Program-made: the position numbers and the translations under genes | Notes under the pieces: model-generated | Seen by the model: the letters and a program-made list of their open reading frames with translations, nothing else | Database searches by the model: none | Told to the model about the DNA's origin: nothing | NCBI GenBank assembly: GCA_037501455.1 | Contig: CM074865.1 | Span: 32,470,501 to 32,534,500 of the forward strand | From: Lantana camara | Lineage: Eukaryota > Streptophyta > Magnoliopsida > Lamiales > Verbenaceae | DNA: 64,000 nucleotides | Direction: 5' to 3' | Shown: piece by piece, positions 23,992 to 36,993 of the stretch | Layout of the letters: every line of letters starts with the position of its first letter | Position numbering within the stretch: position 1 is the first letter of the stretch

Positions 23992-26900
23992 CCTCACCCC
24001 CTTAAGAAGGACATGTCCTCAGGTCCACTGCCTCGAGTTCTGGACTCTAAGAAAAAACCTCTCCGCGTTCATCCCACGCGGGGTTCGGGATATCCTGACA
24101 GGAATTAGTTCGGAAAAGGGTCTTCAAGCACGAAGGGGTTCAACCGATCACTGCAAGCTGCACACGAACTTGATCTGACCATGAGTAATCCAGACGTCTC
24201 GCACGATAGGAAGGTCTAATGTGAGATTCAGCTCCCACCGTTTGAATCGATCCCAAACCATCCCACAACTCGGTATCACAAGTGGAGTAGTTAACGAACT
24301 CCCACCACTCGTTCTCCAACCCAAATGGGTCTTCTACCATTGTATCAACTTCATGGTTTGAATTTAGTTCTCGAACCATCACTAGCTTCTAGTCTGGGTC
24401 TCCGAAGACACATCACAAAGTCCTTACACGGCACGACCCTCGTCTCACCATGTAACTAAGGCACTCGTTCTCTCAAGCCACTCTAAAAGGGCAACTAACA
24501 ACCAGCAAACCAACATATATGACAACAATTAAAGGAATACATAATGCACGTGATATGTATGTTTAAATGTACTATTCACCGTTGTTCAGAAGTCTTCCAT
24601 TATGGTGATTCAATTCAACACTTAATCCATTGTTGGAGTTTCCTTTGCCCATAGTGTCATACTTCGAAATTCCCGATGTGTTGCTATTTCAATGACCACC
24701 CGGTCTTCATCCCACGATCTATTCTCTTACCTTTTCTAAACACCACAGTTCGAAGTTCAAATCTTGAGCATGCACTTGACCTTAACCCAATCAACTCATT
24801 TTCCACCATAGATTGTATTCGACCAATATTTAGTAGCTTGATTTCTAGTCTTCAATCCCAGTAGCGTCCCCGGTTCATCATGGAAAAACGACTGACGAGC
24901 CGGTAACCCATTTTATTCATGTTGTGATCTCTCCTAGATATTCCACTTCCAATGTCCTGTTGAATTGGCTCTCGCTTAATCCATTACGATACATGATGAT
25001 TTGATTTGTTTCTCTTATCCAGTACCCTCCTCACTAATTCTTGCAATTCTTCACGGTCCCATCGTCTTCAAGGTATGAGCCACGTTATACAAAACAAAAT
25101 TCTTTCAATCTTAGGAGATTGAGTTCGTATATATCATGTAATAAGATACCAACGGCGTTGATTCTGCAACCAAAGTTATCATTGATCCTCCTTTACCCTG
25201 TCTTGTCGTTTTAATTCCCAAACACTCCTTGAATCCATATTTTCCTTTCTCAAAGTACTTATTTCTTCCAATATTATTGTCAAAGTTTTGTCCACCTCGG
25301 TCTTGAAATTTCATCGAGTGTTAGATCGTCTATTTCATCTCTTGTCACTTTCGTAGAGCCTCGTTACTTGTTGCTTCTTGCACTTCCATTGTTCCTAGTA
25401 GAAGTGGTCCGCTCGAACACAACTATGTTTTAATCCATCTCCCGTTCGGCTCTCCTCCTTAAGAGTTCCTATTCTCATTCGTTGAACTAGTTCCAACGCT
25501 TCTTGGATCAAAGATTCTCAACCTCTTCAACTAGCGATTCTAGTCTTGCCACGTGTCTGGTGATTTCACTTACATTCACTTTGAAGTGATTGGTAGGGGT
25601 AGTAACCTGCTTCTTTTGTTTCATCCTCCGGTTCTACTTTCCTGATCCTAGGTATTTCCTCTTTCCTTTTTTATCCACAATTTACAACCCAATTATTTCT
25701 CCTTATCTTGATTCGAATGTGGCTTAGTTAGAATAATGCTTGATAAGTGAGGTGGACGAACTTCCTATCAAGTAAACACTAAAATACATGTCGGGTTAAG
25801 ATACCAATGCACGTAGTTCACTTGCAAACAATTAAAGAGGGAACACATTGGAGCAATTATATCAATTAGAGATACACATATAAATAAAGGTATTTAAATA
25901 ATTTAAAGCGATGTATGATGCACGTGCCATGAATGTTATACAACTGTCACCGTAGTGGCAAGCTTTAGCTCGATAGCTTATTCTTCATTTCTCTAATTAC
26001 AAGCTTGCCTCAAATTTGTTGTTCATTTCTTATTTTCCCACGGTCTTCAAATCTTCAACATTTTCTTATATCAACTGGTATGTCTCCATGGTCCGAGATT
26101 GCGATTTCTTGAACCCAAATTATTTACACCCATGGAATCGGTGTCTTGACTTCTTTCCAGGTATCAGTCTCCAAATGTCGTCCGAATCTTTACCATTTTT
26201 GTCACGCTGATCGAAGTTCCCTTGATTCATCTCCTGTGGATTCAAATTGGTTGAATGACTCGTCCTCCAATTGTTTACACTGGAGCACATAATTTCCTTC
26301 CAAAAGATCTTTGCCTTTCTTTATCATTTTCATTTTTTGCTCCATATCTTCCATAGGTTTGTATTCACCGCGTTGATTGGTTTTCTCTAACTCTTCCAAA
26401 TTCGACTTCCATCTCACCCGAAATCCGAAGTATCTCAATTCCCTCTTCTTTTTCTTCTTCCCAAAATTAATTTCTAAGAACTTGACTTATTCGGAAACTC
26501 TACCTTAATGATTTGTATTGCTCACATTTCACAAACCCTATTGTATTTCGAACCTTCTTTTATGATCCTTGTCATTTATCACCCAACGAACCTATTTTAC
26601 CTTGAATTCTCTTGAAGGTCTTAGCCTCTCCATTGGTCTGAACCTCAAACTAAAACACCTTCGATGTTTTCCTTTGCTTCGTTCTTGAATTAGATGATCC
26701 CGTTGAATCCGGTTATATAATCTTCGTAGAGTAGGCATCCATGTTGATATTGTAAATTGTAAACATCACACGGCCCACCACCATCTCATCAAGTATCCAC
26801 CAACTACATTAGAACCCATAAATTATTACCACATATCGAGCCTTCTATTCTGGATCCTAACCTTCAAACCTTAGCCTCATATAAGAAAGGCTATGACTCT

Positions 26901-27246
26901 CGAATTCTTATATAAAATCCTTGGTGTATTCCTTACATCGTTCACGCTTTGTGATAGATTGTTGTTGTCGTAGAGATTGGCCGAGGTTTGATATTATCTT
27001 CGTAACCTTTAAATCACAGCCCATTTCGAAAATAAATGCATGTAATTAGTGCATGCTCATGCTATATAATTAGCACCAAAAACCATAGATTCAATGCAAA
27101 ATGCAAAATATAGTTTAACCAAGTTTGAAAGAAGCACGTTTCAAAGGTCAAGAACAATGCAATGCATACGTTATCAAGTGGTTCCTAAGCCGTACGACCT
27201 AGACTTGATACGACACGACACTAGAACTCCGGTTTTGCAACCTGGA
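23992..27246 (-). mobile_element. Internal region of element G, no gag-pol
   Basis: About 3.25 kb between the polypurine tract (23992-24010) and the primer site. No reverse transcriptase, integrase or protease motif can be read. Short frames exist: 24140-24382 (80 aa), 25111-25314 (67 aa, rich in K, G and N like a gag tail) and 26202-26438 (78 aa, charged). None is recognisable, and I treat them as chance or remnants. Long LTRs around a non-coding ~3 kb core fit the LARD class of non-autonomous elements, but an autonomous element that has decayed beyond recognition cannot be excluded. Confidence 0.6.
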
Positions 27247-27258
27247 GCTTTGATACCA
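27247..27258 (-). other. Primer binding site of element G
   Basis: The minus strand reads TGGTATCAAAGC, one base from the tRNA-Met consensus used elsewhere in the window, 8 nt from the LTR at 27267. Confidence 0.8.
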
Positions 27259-28663
27259 CTTTAGGATGTGACACCCGGAATGAAGGGCACCACATACCCC
27301 GCACCATGAGCCCGGTCCATATATGAAATGGGAAATTAATACATGAACCAAGCAAACAATGAACAGAGATAGAAATAAAATGACCCTGTGCTAGGCAGGA
27401 CTAGACCTTATACCAAAAGATCAGCAGGAACAAGGATGCGGAAGCAAGGTAATCATGTATTCACAATCAACAAGGTAGATACAATTCAACAAAAAAGTAA
27501 AATCGGGTTCAAGTAAACCATGGAAACTTGTCCTAACCAGTCCCAAAATAACACAATCAATAATATAAAAACGGGTTCACCTAGGGCCCTAGAAACCTAT
27601 CCCGATTTCAATATAGTGATAAAGAATACAAGTAGCCAACATGGCTTAATACAAATGGGAAAAGGAATGTATGGTACAATGCAATGTATACAGGACCATG
27701 ACTCGAACAAAGACCTCAACCGACTCCCGCCTAACAACCACTGGACCTGCAAGAAAAAACTAAAAACAACGAGAGGGAGGGGTCAGACAACTAACTAAGT
27801 TAAGGGGTTACACACGTGTATATATATAAACAGGTAATCAAACAAGTATAATTCCACTGATGTTATTTGTTATTAAGAACGAGTTACAAGATTCAAGAAT
27901 CAATCGATACGTACGGTGGAATCATGTCCATTCATGCAATCAGGTAAGCAGGACATTCAATACATGTTTTGATATCCGTATGGCCTCTGATGATGCCCAT
28001 TTTTACCTTAACAATCCACAAGCTCCAGTTGCTGAACAGGGACTGGGGGCATGCCAGAGGTTACGAATATCTATGTATTATATTTTAGAGGATCGAGCGA
28101 GAATGGGTAATTGTTCCATCCAGGACTCCACTTTCCACTTATTAGCATGGCAAGAACAGGACACATATTCAATCAAGCAAAGAGGAATCAAGAATTCATT
28201 AAGTTACCAATATCAAGAATACATGTACAAGATTAACCTCCTTCTCCGGTGATGGTCCGGGTAGCTAACCTTCGCCATCCAGGTTACAGTGGTCTGTGGG
28301 TTCATGACTCCCCAGACCGGAATCCCATCTTCGACCAAACCTCCTGGCGGATATCTGGGTTGCTCTAACACGATGGGACTTATGACAGAGGTCACCGCCG
28401 ACCCGATACCTCCCCGGTTCGCTCAATACACAAGTCCCTTGGCCCCACGATCAGGTACAGGAATCCACACTGCTAGCCCAGCGCTAGGAGAGACGGGGGT
28501 AATCAGGATCTCCCAAAACAGGCTCAAGGTTAACACTACACGATTTATAAAGCATTTTCAGTACATAGCCGGTATAAAGGATATGGTTTGTTTAATATGT
28601 GAAATCATTTGTCTTATTTAGTTCATGTATGGTTATAGGTCGATTATAAAAGAAAACCCTCAC

Positions 28664-28727
28664 CTCCAAGTGCAAGAAAGACCAAGTGAGGAACCACAAG
28701 ACTGGAAGGTCTCCACCGAGGAGATCA
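28664..28727 (-). other. Candidate leader exon 2 in element G LTR
   Basis: Minus strand: CTTTCTTGTATAG acceptor, 64 bp, then GGAG|GTGAGG. A nearer CAG at 28702 would give a 38 bp exon, but it is CAA in the left LTR copy. Inferred. Confidence 0.4.
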
Positions 28728-29427
28728 CTATACAAGAAAGGAAACATTATGTACTTGTGAGACACGACTCAAAATGGAACCAAGTAGAACGTACGGTAAT
28801 GTTCATGAATGGTGTACGTGTCATGGAATGATTTAATATGAAATAAATTATAAGAATGTCATGAAATGGTTTGATCATGTTCATGTGCACAAGTAATGTC
28901 CCCACAAATAGGCAACGACACAAATTCAATTCATATAAAGCATAGAGTCAAACAATCAAGTTAGAGAGATTAAGGACCAAGGAGTGTCAACATAATCATC
29001 AATTATTTAAGCATAAAATTCAGATAAATCACATACGAGAGTTAAGGAAGTGAAAGGAACGCAAGAAGAGGGGTTTTGACAAAGTTTAGCAAAAGCTGAG
29101 AGTTTTCGGAAACGCGCAGGCTGTGGAAAAATGGGAATATCTTGAGTTCTAGAAGTTGGAATTGGGTTTTCTTATTGGGTATGAAATAATACAAATAGAC
29201 CTTTGCAATGATATATGGCTCGAATTGTGGTTCAAAGCGATGTGAAAATTACGTGGGTTTGAAGTTGGGCAAAAGCAGATTTTCGGCGAAGTGGCGACAC
29301 AAAATTAAAATGGCTATATCTCGGTCCTCAGATATGATTTTAAGGTGATTCTAAATGAAGAATACTCTAAACTCAAAGTAGTTTCTATGGTTAAAAATTC
29401 AGGTTAATCGAAGTACGTTTGAGTGGT

Positions 29428-29545
29428 AAACGACTGTTTGAAAATTGACTTGAAAACGCAAACGGACGTTTGGAAGATCTCAGGTCAATACGGGGGGCCT
29501 CACACGGGCATTTAGAAAATGAGCTAGGGAGCCAAACGAGCGTTT
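29428..29545. repeat. 12 bp near-palindromes, element G LTR
   Basis: AAACGACTGTTT (29428-29439), AAACGGACGTTT (29460-29471, 32 bp later) and AAACGAGCGTTT (29534-29545). Confidence 0.65.
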
Positions 29546-30396
29546 AGAAAGGTCTGGAGCGAAAAATAAACAGGGGAAGACGACGAAAATCAACCACCAA
29601 CACACACACACGGCCACCCACAACTCCGAATCGCACAAAAATCATACCACAAAGAATAGTCAACATGTAGAAGACGTATTTGCACATTAGAGCTGGCGAA
29701 ACGAGCTCTAACACATAAATCTACCAACCCAGAACTATTCACCTTCTTCCCCTTTTAGCTAAATAACACGTATCCAAGGCACGAAAGAGGTATTAAATCA
29801 AAGTACGTAATGAAAGGAACATAAATCTTACCTTGGGTCGTTGGTCGGACGGTCGGATCTTACTAACCCGAGCTCAAGGGCTTGATGGCCAAAAGGGGTT
29901 GTTTTCTTCTCCCACTTCTCTCTTGCTTGTTGATCAATCTAAATGGGAAAAGAAGGAAGGGGTTTGACCCTTTTCTTGGCCAAGAAACTGGTAGGGTCAG
30001 ACGGTTAGGGTCAAATAATATCCGGTCCATTTGGATCGGATTTTAAAACGGTAGGGTGATCAAATGGCTTTAGAAAAATAAAAGGTTAATTCCATCAAAT
30101 CCGAATCACTGAGATGAATCCAATTGTAAGGTTGGAATTCAAATTCGAATTCTCGAGCTCAAAGTAGCCACGAAGGGCCCCAGCCCCAAACACCTTAATT
30201 ATAATTAGGTTCTTAACTTGCAAATATTGAACAATTGAGTCCAAGTACAATTATAATAAATTCTAATACGCATATAATCTTAAAATAAGATTCACATTGA
30301 CACGTAGAACCTACGATGTCACATAAATCACACAAATACTGAATTAAACTCTCTCGTGACGTCGTACCTGGCTTGTCGGAAAAAAGGGACGTCACA

Positions 30397-30947
30397 GTTA
30401 AGCACCATGGTAACCTCAAACCAGTTTTTTTTATTTTATCTTATTTTACTTTGCAAAAATTATAAATGTGGTCATCAATATGGTGCTCCGACTTTCACGT
30501 GGACAACTCAGGTGATCAAAAGGATTTCAGATGGACAATTATCTTGAAATTTCATAATTTCATGATTTTGAAAATTAAAAACTCTCATTTTGTCAAATCC
30601 CAAAATTATGTCCTCATATTACAAATTAGACATTTTTAACGGATAAAATGAATAAGTTTTTCATAAAATAAACCATAATATGCACACAAAACGGTAAACT
30701 AATAGTTATAACTTATACACGATATACTAAAGTAAATTGCACCGGTACCCCCAGTGTAACACAAAAAAACTAAAAAACACATTGTCATAAAAAATTTTAT
30801 CCGATACACCTCATGTTTTTTTTCTTTACAAAAAGAAGCCCGCGACTAGTAAGTGTGACACACGTGCGTTAACTGCGTGTAGCATTAAATTTGTCTTCAC
30901 TTTTCCATACAAAATTACTATTTTACCCTTATATTATATTTATTAAG

Positions 30948-30984
<37 letters not shown>

Positions 30985-31199
30985 TAAAATTGCAATATTT
31001 GTCCTGTAAGTTTCAACTTTTCAAACTTTAGTCTTCTTCGATTTCGTTTTTTCAATTTTGTCGTATAATTTAAAATTTTTGCAAAATTGGTCTGATTTCG
31101 GTCCAAAAGTACCAAAAGCCCTATTTTAATCCACGTGTCTTTTTATTCGGGCTTAATTTGGGGATTTTTTTATGACTCAACTCATCTAGTCCACATGGA
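30397..31199. other. Non-coding flank, oldest stratum
   Basis: No gene is seen. AT-rich text includes a (TA)17 microsatellite at 30949-30982 and phrases such as TTTGTCCTGTAAGTTTCAAC that look like generic plant intergenic repeats. It was contiguous with 51176 onward before solo LTR D inserted at ATGGA. Confidence 0.6.
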
Positions 31200-31819
31200 T
31201 GTAACATCCCGATCGTTCGACCTTACATGTATGACGTCACGAGTGTGATTCGTGCGCAATTTAATTATTTAATTATGTAATTATGTGATGTTTTAACGTT
31301 TATTTGATTATTTGAATTTATATCAAATTATTTGTTTAAGTATGAGTTAGAATTTTTGAACGTTCATGCCTTTATGCCTTGTAATTTGATCTATATGTAC
31401 CCGAATTCAATTCCGATTTTTGTGAATTTTTGATTTGCGTAAATTATATGAGTTATGAACATGATTATATGCTCGTTATATATTTTAGAGCTTCTTTGAT
31501 TTGTCTTTCGATTCATTTTTGGGAGATGGGACCTAAAGGGGCTAAAGGGCATTTAGTGCACCTAAGGAATTCGGATTCAAATTTAGTCATCTCCATTGAC
31601 TTTGTTTCGACGATTCAGAGCCAATAAAATAAGCCTCATATTTTTCTAAGCCCATTTAGACCTCCGAATTTCCACTGAACCGAGCACCTCGCTAAAATGA
31701 CCAGTTTTGACTTATCTTGTACTTGTGGGCCCACTCTAACCCCAATTAAGCTTAAACCATGATTTATGCCAACTAGAATCGCTCCTCTCTCCCACATATC
31801 ACCCCCTATTCGAAATTCC
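31200..31819 (+). mobile_element. Solo LTR D, 5' part
   Basis: It starts TGTAACATCCCG after ATGGA (31195-31199), with TGACGTCA at 31232-31239, 32 bp from the end. The LTR is interrupted at 31820 by copia 2 and continues at 48782. The total without the insert is about 3009 bp. Confidence 0.92.
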
Positions 31820-31979
31820 TGTTAGGAATAGTGTCCTTAAAGCAACTTTTCGCTTTACTATTTCCTTGTAATATCACAAACAGTCTGTGAATAATAAACG
31901 AGATGATTTTGTTCATAGGCATTCACTTTTTTATGTGCTTATTTATGTCTATTTGGGTTGACTGTCACTACAAGAAAAG

Positions 31980-32620
31980 AGGCGAATTCCGAGGGAAACT
32001 TTCCCTCGGCAATTTCCGAGGGAATTCCGAGGGAATTCACCAAAATAATTTCCGAGGGAACATTCCCTCGGAAATCCCTCCGAAATTTTAGCGCCAATGT
32101 TAGCCGCCAAGTTTTCCGAGGGAATTCCGAGGGGAAATTCCCTCGGAAAAATGCAAATTGTTTATTTATTAAATTAAAATAATATTCCGAGGGATTTTCC
32201 GAGGGAAATTCCCTCGGAAACCTAAAAATTAATTAATTTTTAAATTAAAATTATTTTCCGAGGGATTTCCGAGGGAAAATTTCCCTCGAAAATGTTCGCA
32301 TTCCGAGGAAAATTTTCCCTCGGAAAATAATTTTAATTTAAAAATTAATTAATTTTTAGGTTTCCGAGGGAATTTCCCTCGGAAAATTAATTTCTAAATT
32401 AAAATTATTTTCCGAGGGAAAATTTCCCTCGGAAATGTTCGAATAATTCAAATTAGTATTTTCCGAGGGAATTTCCGAGGGAATATTCCCTCGAAAAATT
32501 GAAACTTATTTAATTATTAAAATAAAACTACTTTCCGAGGGAATTCCGAGGGAAATCGTCCCTCGGAAATTAATATGATAAATTCCCTCGGAATTCCCTT
32601 GGAATTTTGAATAGTTATTT
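31980..32620. repeat. Left subterminal repeats of the CACTA element
   Basis: Many copies of TTCCGAGGGAAT and its complement, often back to back as ATTCCGAGGGAATTCCC, in AT-rich spacers. In CACTA elements such subterminal repeats are the binding sites of the element's DNA-binding protein; that role is inferred here. Confidence 0.85.
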
Positions 32621-32987
32621 TTTAATTATTAATTATATAATAATTTATTGAACTTAGGTAAAATCCATGATAATTATAATTATCATTAGTGAATTAAGAG
32701 CTATAATGATATCTATTAAATTAGTATATTTAAGAACTATAATGATATGTATTAAATTAGTAATTGCAAGTTATATATATATGTATATATTCGAACTTTC
32801 GACTATAGTATATTTTTCAAGCTATATGTTATGTTTAATTATTTAAACTGAAATCGAATTTCGTTTTTATATATTTTTAGGAAGAGACTTCATTTAAGTA
32901 ATTTATTAACAAATAAAACTTTATGTTATTAAATTGTACAGTTAAAAAAATGTTTTTCAATTTTTTTCAATTTTATTTTTTGCTAAA

Positions 32988-34100
32988 TTCCGAGGGAATT
33001 CCCTTACACTATTCGTTTTTTAAATTAAAGGGCATCTCATAATTTATTAAAACAAATTACCATCCACGACAATTATAAATATCATAAGTGAGTTAAGAAA
33101 GATAATGTTACGTATTAAAATAGTAAATTGTAAGTTATATATCAAACTATCGACTAGGATTTCGGGTGATATCGTTAATGCATATGTTCGTGTTTAATAT
33201 TATTTAAGATGACGTCAAATTCCGTTTTTATATATTTGTAGGAAGAGATTTTCTTTATTTAATTTATGAACAAATAAAACTTTATGTTTTTAAATTGTAC
33301 AATTAAAAACATGTTTTTCAATTTTTCAAAATTTTATTTTATGCCAAATTCCGAGTCGGAATTTACAATATTCGCTTTTTAAATTAAAGGGCATCTAATA
33401 ATTTATTAAAACAAATTACCATCCACGACAATTATAAATATCATAAGTGAATTAGGAAAGATAATGTTACATATTAAAATAGTAAATTGTAAGTTATATA
33501 TATAAATATATGTACGTAATCAAACTATCGACTAGGATTTCGGGTGATATCGTTAATGCATATGTTCGTGTTTAATATTATTTAAGATGAAGTCAAATTC
33601 CATTTTTATATATTTGTAGGAAGAGATTTTCTTTATTTAATTTATGAACAAATAAAACTTTATGTTTTTAAAATGTACAATTAAAAACATGTTTTTCAAT
33701 TTTTCGAAATTTTATTTTATGTCAATAGTCGTTTTTTAAATTAAAGAGCATCTCATAATTTATTAAAACAAATTACCATCCACGACAATTATAAATATCA
33801 TAAGTGAATTTGGAAAGATAATGTTACATATTAAAATAGTAAATTGTAAGTTATATATATACATAAATGTACGTAATCAAACTATCGACTAGGATTTCGG
33901 GTGATATCGTTAATGCATATGTTTGTGTTTAATATTATTTAAGATGAAGTCAAATTCCGTTTTTATATATTTGTATGAAGAGATTTTCTTTATTTAATTT
34001 ATGAACAAATAAAACTTTATGTTTTTAAATTGTACAATTAAAAACATGTTTTTCAATTTTTTGAAATTTTATTTTATACCAAATTCCGAGGGAATTTTCC
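32988..34100. repeat. ~358 bp tandem repeat, three copies plus a diverged one
   Basis: The landmark CATCCACGAC occurs at 33061, 33420 and 33777 (periods 359 and 357), and the surrounding ~350 bp repeat with few changes. A diverged fourth unit precedes at about 32640-32990. No ORF of note. Confidence 0.85.
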
Positions 34101-34858
34101 AATCCCTCGGAATTTCCTCGGAATTTACAATAATTGTTTTTTAAATTGAAGAGAAGATTAATAAAACAATATTATGTGTTATTAAATTGAAAACAAAATA
34201 AACCAAATAAAGAAGGAAACAAAAAACGTGTTCAACAAAAGTGATTTCTCCAATTCAGCAATAAAGAAGGAATTGAACTTAGGACGTGATTTCTCCAATT
34301 CAGAAAACGTGATTTCTAGAATTCTCCAAAATAAACGTGATTTCTCCAATTCAGTTTTGAAATTTATCCCCAAATTTTGGCAAACTCCTTTGAAGAACCC
34401 TAAGCTTACGGCGCCATCGCATCCCGCCATTGTTAACTCCATCGAATTCTGCGACAAGCTTGAATCCCGAAGGGGTTATGAGCGTGAATCGACTTGTTTC
34501 AGGTGAGATTTGTTGTGGGTTTTTCATTTTTGGGGATTTAATTCTGCGGGATTTGTAGTTATTAATCTCTCGTTGAAGAACCCTCTCCTTTTCTCTTCTA
34601 TATTGCTGCTGGTGTTGGTGCTGGTGCTGGTTCCGCGACGTCAACAGCATAAACGGTGCAGATTGAGAACAAGAAAGCTTAAAGTCAAGGAGAAACTTCA
34701 AGGAGAAGCTTGGTGTGAGCTGCCTCTTTATTGCCATTGTGTGAGTTTGTTCTTCCATTGACATGTTTTCAGGAAAAGTTCTTGAGCATCAAATTCATTC
34801 TGTAGTAATATGTTTTTCAATTGATTGTTCTTTATTGTCTTGATTGTCTACATTACAG

Positions 34859-34976
34859 AGGGAACACACATACGAGAAGTCAAAGAATTAGAAGATTTAG
34901 TAGAAGAAGTTTGGAATCGAGGAGCACAGCTTTGCCGTATTAAGAAGAAACCAAGCTTTTGGCTGATATTCGTGAG
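34859..34976 (+). other. Candidate exon A inside the CACTA element
   Basis: Bounded by CATTACAG and GAG|GTATTT. One frame is open across it (KELEDLVEEVWNRGAQLCRIK), another gives LLADIRE up to the donor but contains a stop. The upstream text (34380-34780) looks like the 5' region of a transcribed gene. It is unidentified and may be a captured host fragment or 5' exons of the transposase gene. Confidence 0.35.
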
Positions 34977-36601
34977 GTATTTTCTGCCTTCTTTCTCTCG
35001 ATGTGTATCACTGAAATTTAGCCTGTGTTGGATATCTGAATATAAATCTGTTATGAGGGAAATATTGTGATTTTGCAGCTCGGAGTAGTCGGGGAAGGTC
35101 TAATTATTGATTCCAACAGTACTTTAGTCGATTTTTAACTGAAAAAAGGTTTCTTAGTCAGTCAATATGTAGTTTTTGATTGTTCACCTTGCTCAAATGG
35201 TTGTGTTGGGTTGTGTTAATTTTTCCAGCTTTGTTTTTGGGGTAAAACTACTAATGGGTTTGCCATGACTTAGATTTGGGTTGTGAGATCCATAAGCCTT
35301 ATAGTTCAATATAAATGACTAGTAGGCGATCGTGTGCTACCATATCGTATCCGTGAGTGGGTGTGGGCAGATTCTCATTCTTGTGGAAGTATTAGAACGT
35401 GTTTTGTAATTCATATACATTTGATTAAGAGTAAAATAAATGACTAGTAGGCGATCGTGTGCTATTATATATGCTCCATTATAATTCCCAGTTTTGAGCA
35501 CAAGTTAATGAACAATGATAATTATTACAATACTTACAAATAATTAATTAGAGCTAAATTAATGAAAACAATGGTAATTATTACAATACTTGCAAATAAT
35601 TAATTAGGTAGATGGCGTACGTGTGGACCAAAACACTCATGATTTGTTGAAAGAAATAAATACTGATTTTCCTGAAGACCAAGCTTTTGTAGTGCTGTGC
35701 GATTAGCTTTTGCAAGGTTTGGTGCTCCACTGTATGTAGTTTTTATTTTTTTAGTCAACAACAGTTTCAACGCGAAATCTTAAAGCATATGAACTTGAAT
35801 CAATATACTATGAAATATAGTATAAACTTAGATTCCTCAACATTTTTGACCCATAAAACAACAATCAAAATGTATCAGAGTTTGTGGATTAATGTTGTCA
35901 TTCAGAAAATTGTTGTTATTCAGAAAATTGTCCAACAATCTCTAATCTCTTAAGAAGGTAGGAAAATGTATTAGAGTTTGTGGATTAATGTAAATACAAA
36001 AACTGAGTCGGTTGATGTGTTGGTATGTCTGCAAGTGCAAGAACCAAAAATAAAGGAATGAAAAGAACCAAAAAAAAAGTATGTCTGCAAGTGCATCCAT
36101 AAAAGTAATGTAAGAAGTGTAAAGATTTGGTCATTTGATGGTTTTGAAGTGATAGTAACTTGGGTGGAAGGATATGAAATTGTTATGAAGTATAACTGGA
36201 CCCAGAAAATATTTGATGGGGAAAGCTTCTACATATTAAGAAGTTCGGTTTTGATGTTTTTTGGGCAATATTTTAACATTTTAGCAAAGAATGCGCTGTA
36301 TGAACTTGAGGGGGGAGGGGGGCAATTAGGGTACTCCGAATCTTTTCTGTTTTTCCATGGAAGTAGATTTTTTGTTTCTGTTATGCAAGATTCATTTTTT
36401 CAAATAATGTATGAAGTTTAGGTTATCTAAATTAGGGGGTGATCTGAAAGTGATCATACTTGGCACAATTTAGTTTTCTTGAGATCTGGAAAATTTTCCC
36501 CTTTGATATGCGCTCTTAGTTGTTACTGCAGATTCATTTTTTGTAGATCAGTCATCATTGTGATAGTGTTCTAATTTAAGATATGTGGTATTTGATTGTA
36601 G

Positions 36602-36651
36602 ATAGATCTTCGGGATAAACCGGCACTTGAGAAGCTTTTTGCTTTTGAAAA
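36602..36651 (+). other. Candidate exon B inside the CACTA element
   Basis: TTGTAG acceptor, 50 bp open as IDLRDKPALEKLFAFE, donor AAA|GTAAGT. The open frame continues in phase into exon C. I do not recognise the protein. Confidence 0.4.
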
Positions 36652-36939
36652 GTAAGTCTTAATTTGGCTTTTTAACTTTTAATCTCTTAGAGCAAGTACT
36701 TTTCCAGTTTGACCTAATTGTAGCTTCCTAACATTTGAGAAATTACAAAACTTCCCGTGGCATATCCTACAGTTTGGTGTAATGCATGCTATGATAATAT
36801 ATAAATTTTAAATCTAAACATTGATAAATGAGTTTGCAAGGGTAAATAGAACATGATGGCTGCGTTATTTTGCAATGTTATTATCCAAAGGGTTAAATAT
36901 TTCTGCAATTCATTGATTACTCACTCGTAATATTTTCAG

Positions 36940-36993
36940 GGTTAACATTTACAGAAGATTGAACACATTAGCCAAGACTTTCTGCAAGAGAGA
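36940..36993 (+). other. Candidate exon C inside the CACTA element
   Basis: TTTTCAG acceptor, 54 bp, donor AGA|GTAAGTA. Joined to exon B the frame stays open (KVNIYRRLNTLAKTFCKRE), which is unlikely by chance alone for two short segments with matching splice phases. Identity unknown. Confidence 0.4.

Larger units (their letters stand above)
27267..30396 (-). repeat. Right (5') LTR of element G
   Basis: TGTGACACCC ... GGGACGTCACA, 3130 bp. The sense 5' end carries TACGACGTCACGAG. Candidate donor AAG|GTAAGA at 29830-29831, palindromes at 29428-29545, exon 2 at 28664-28727, acceptor TTGCAG at 27747-27748, GTTAGGCGGGA (27725-27735) with partner at 27390-27400, and the G-run block at 27290-27305. 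GTTAA follows at 30397 with no visible partner, because the left LTR has lost its outer end. The ORFs at 27520-28621 lie inside this LTR and are not credible genes. Confidence 0.85.

Noticed and set aside
27520..28621. Several ORFs of 90-130 aa
   Set aside because: All lie inside the right LTR of element G and their counterparts in the left LTR are broken; no domains are seen.
34182..34457. Minus-strand ORF with ELEKSR repeats
   Set aside because: It arises from four short direct duplications of GTGATTTCTCCAATTCAG read backwards; the plus-strand features fit better as exon or UTR-like sequence.
35300..35620. Short local duplications (GACTAGTAGGCGATCGTGTGCTA twice; TAATTATTACAATACTT twice)
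   Set aside because: Ordinary local duplications inside the CACTA element with no further structure.
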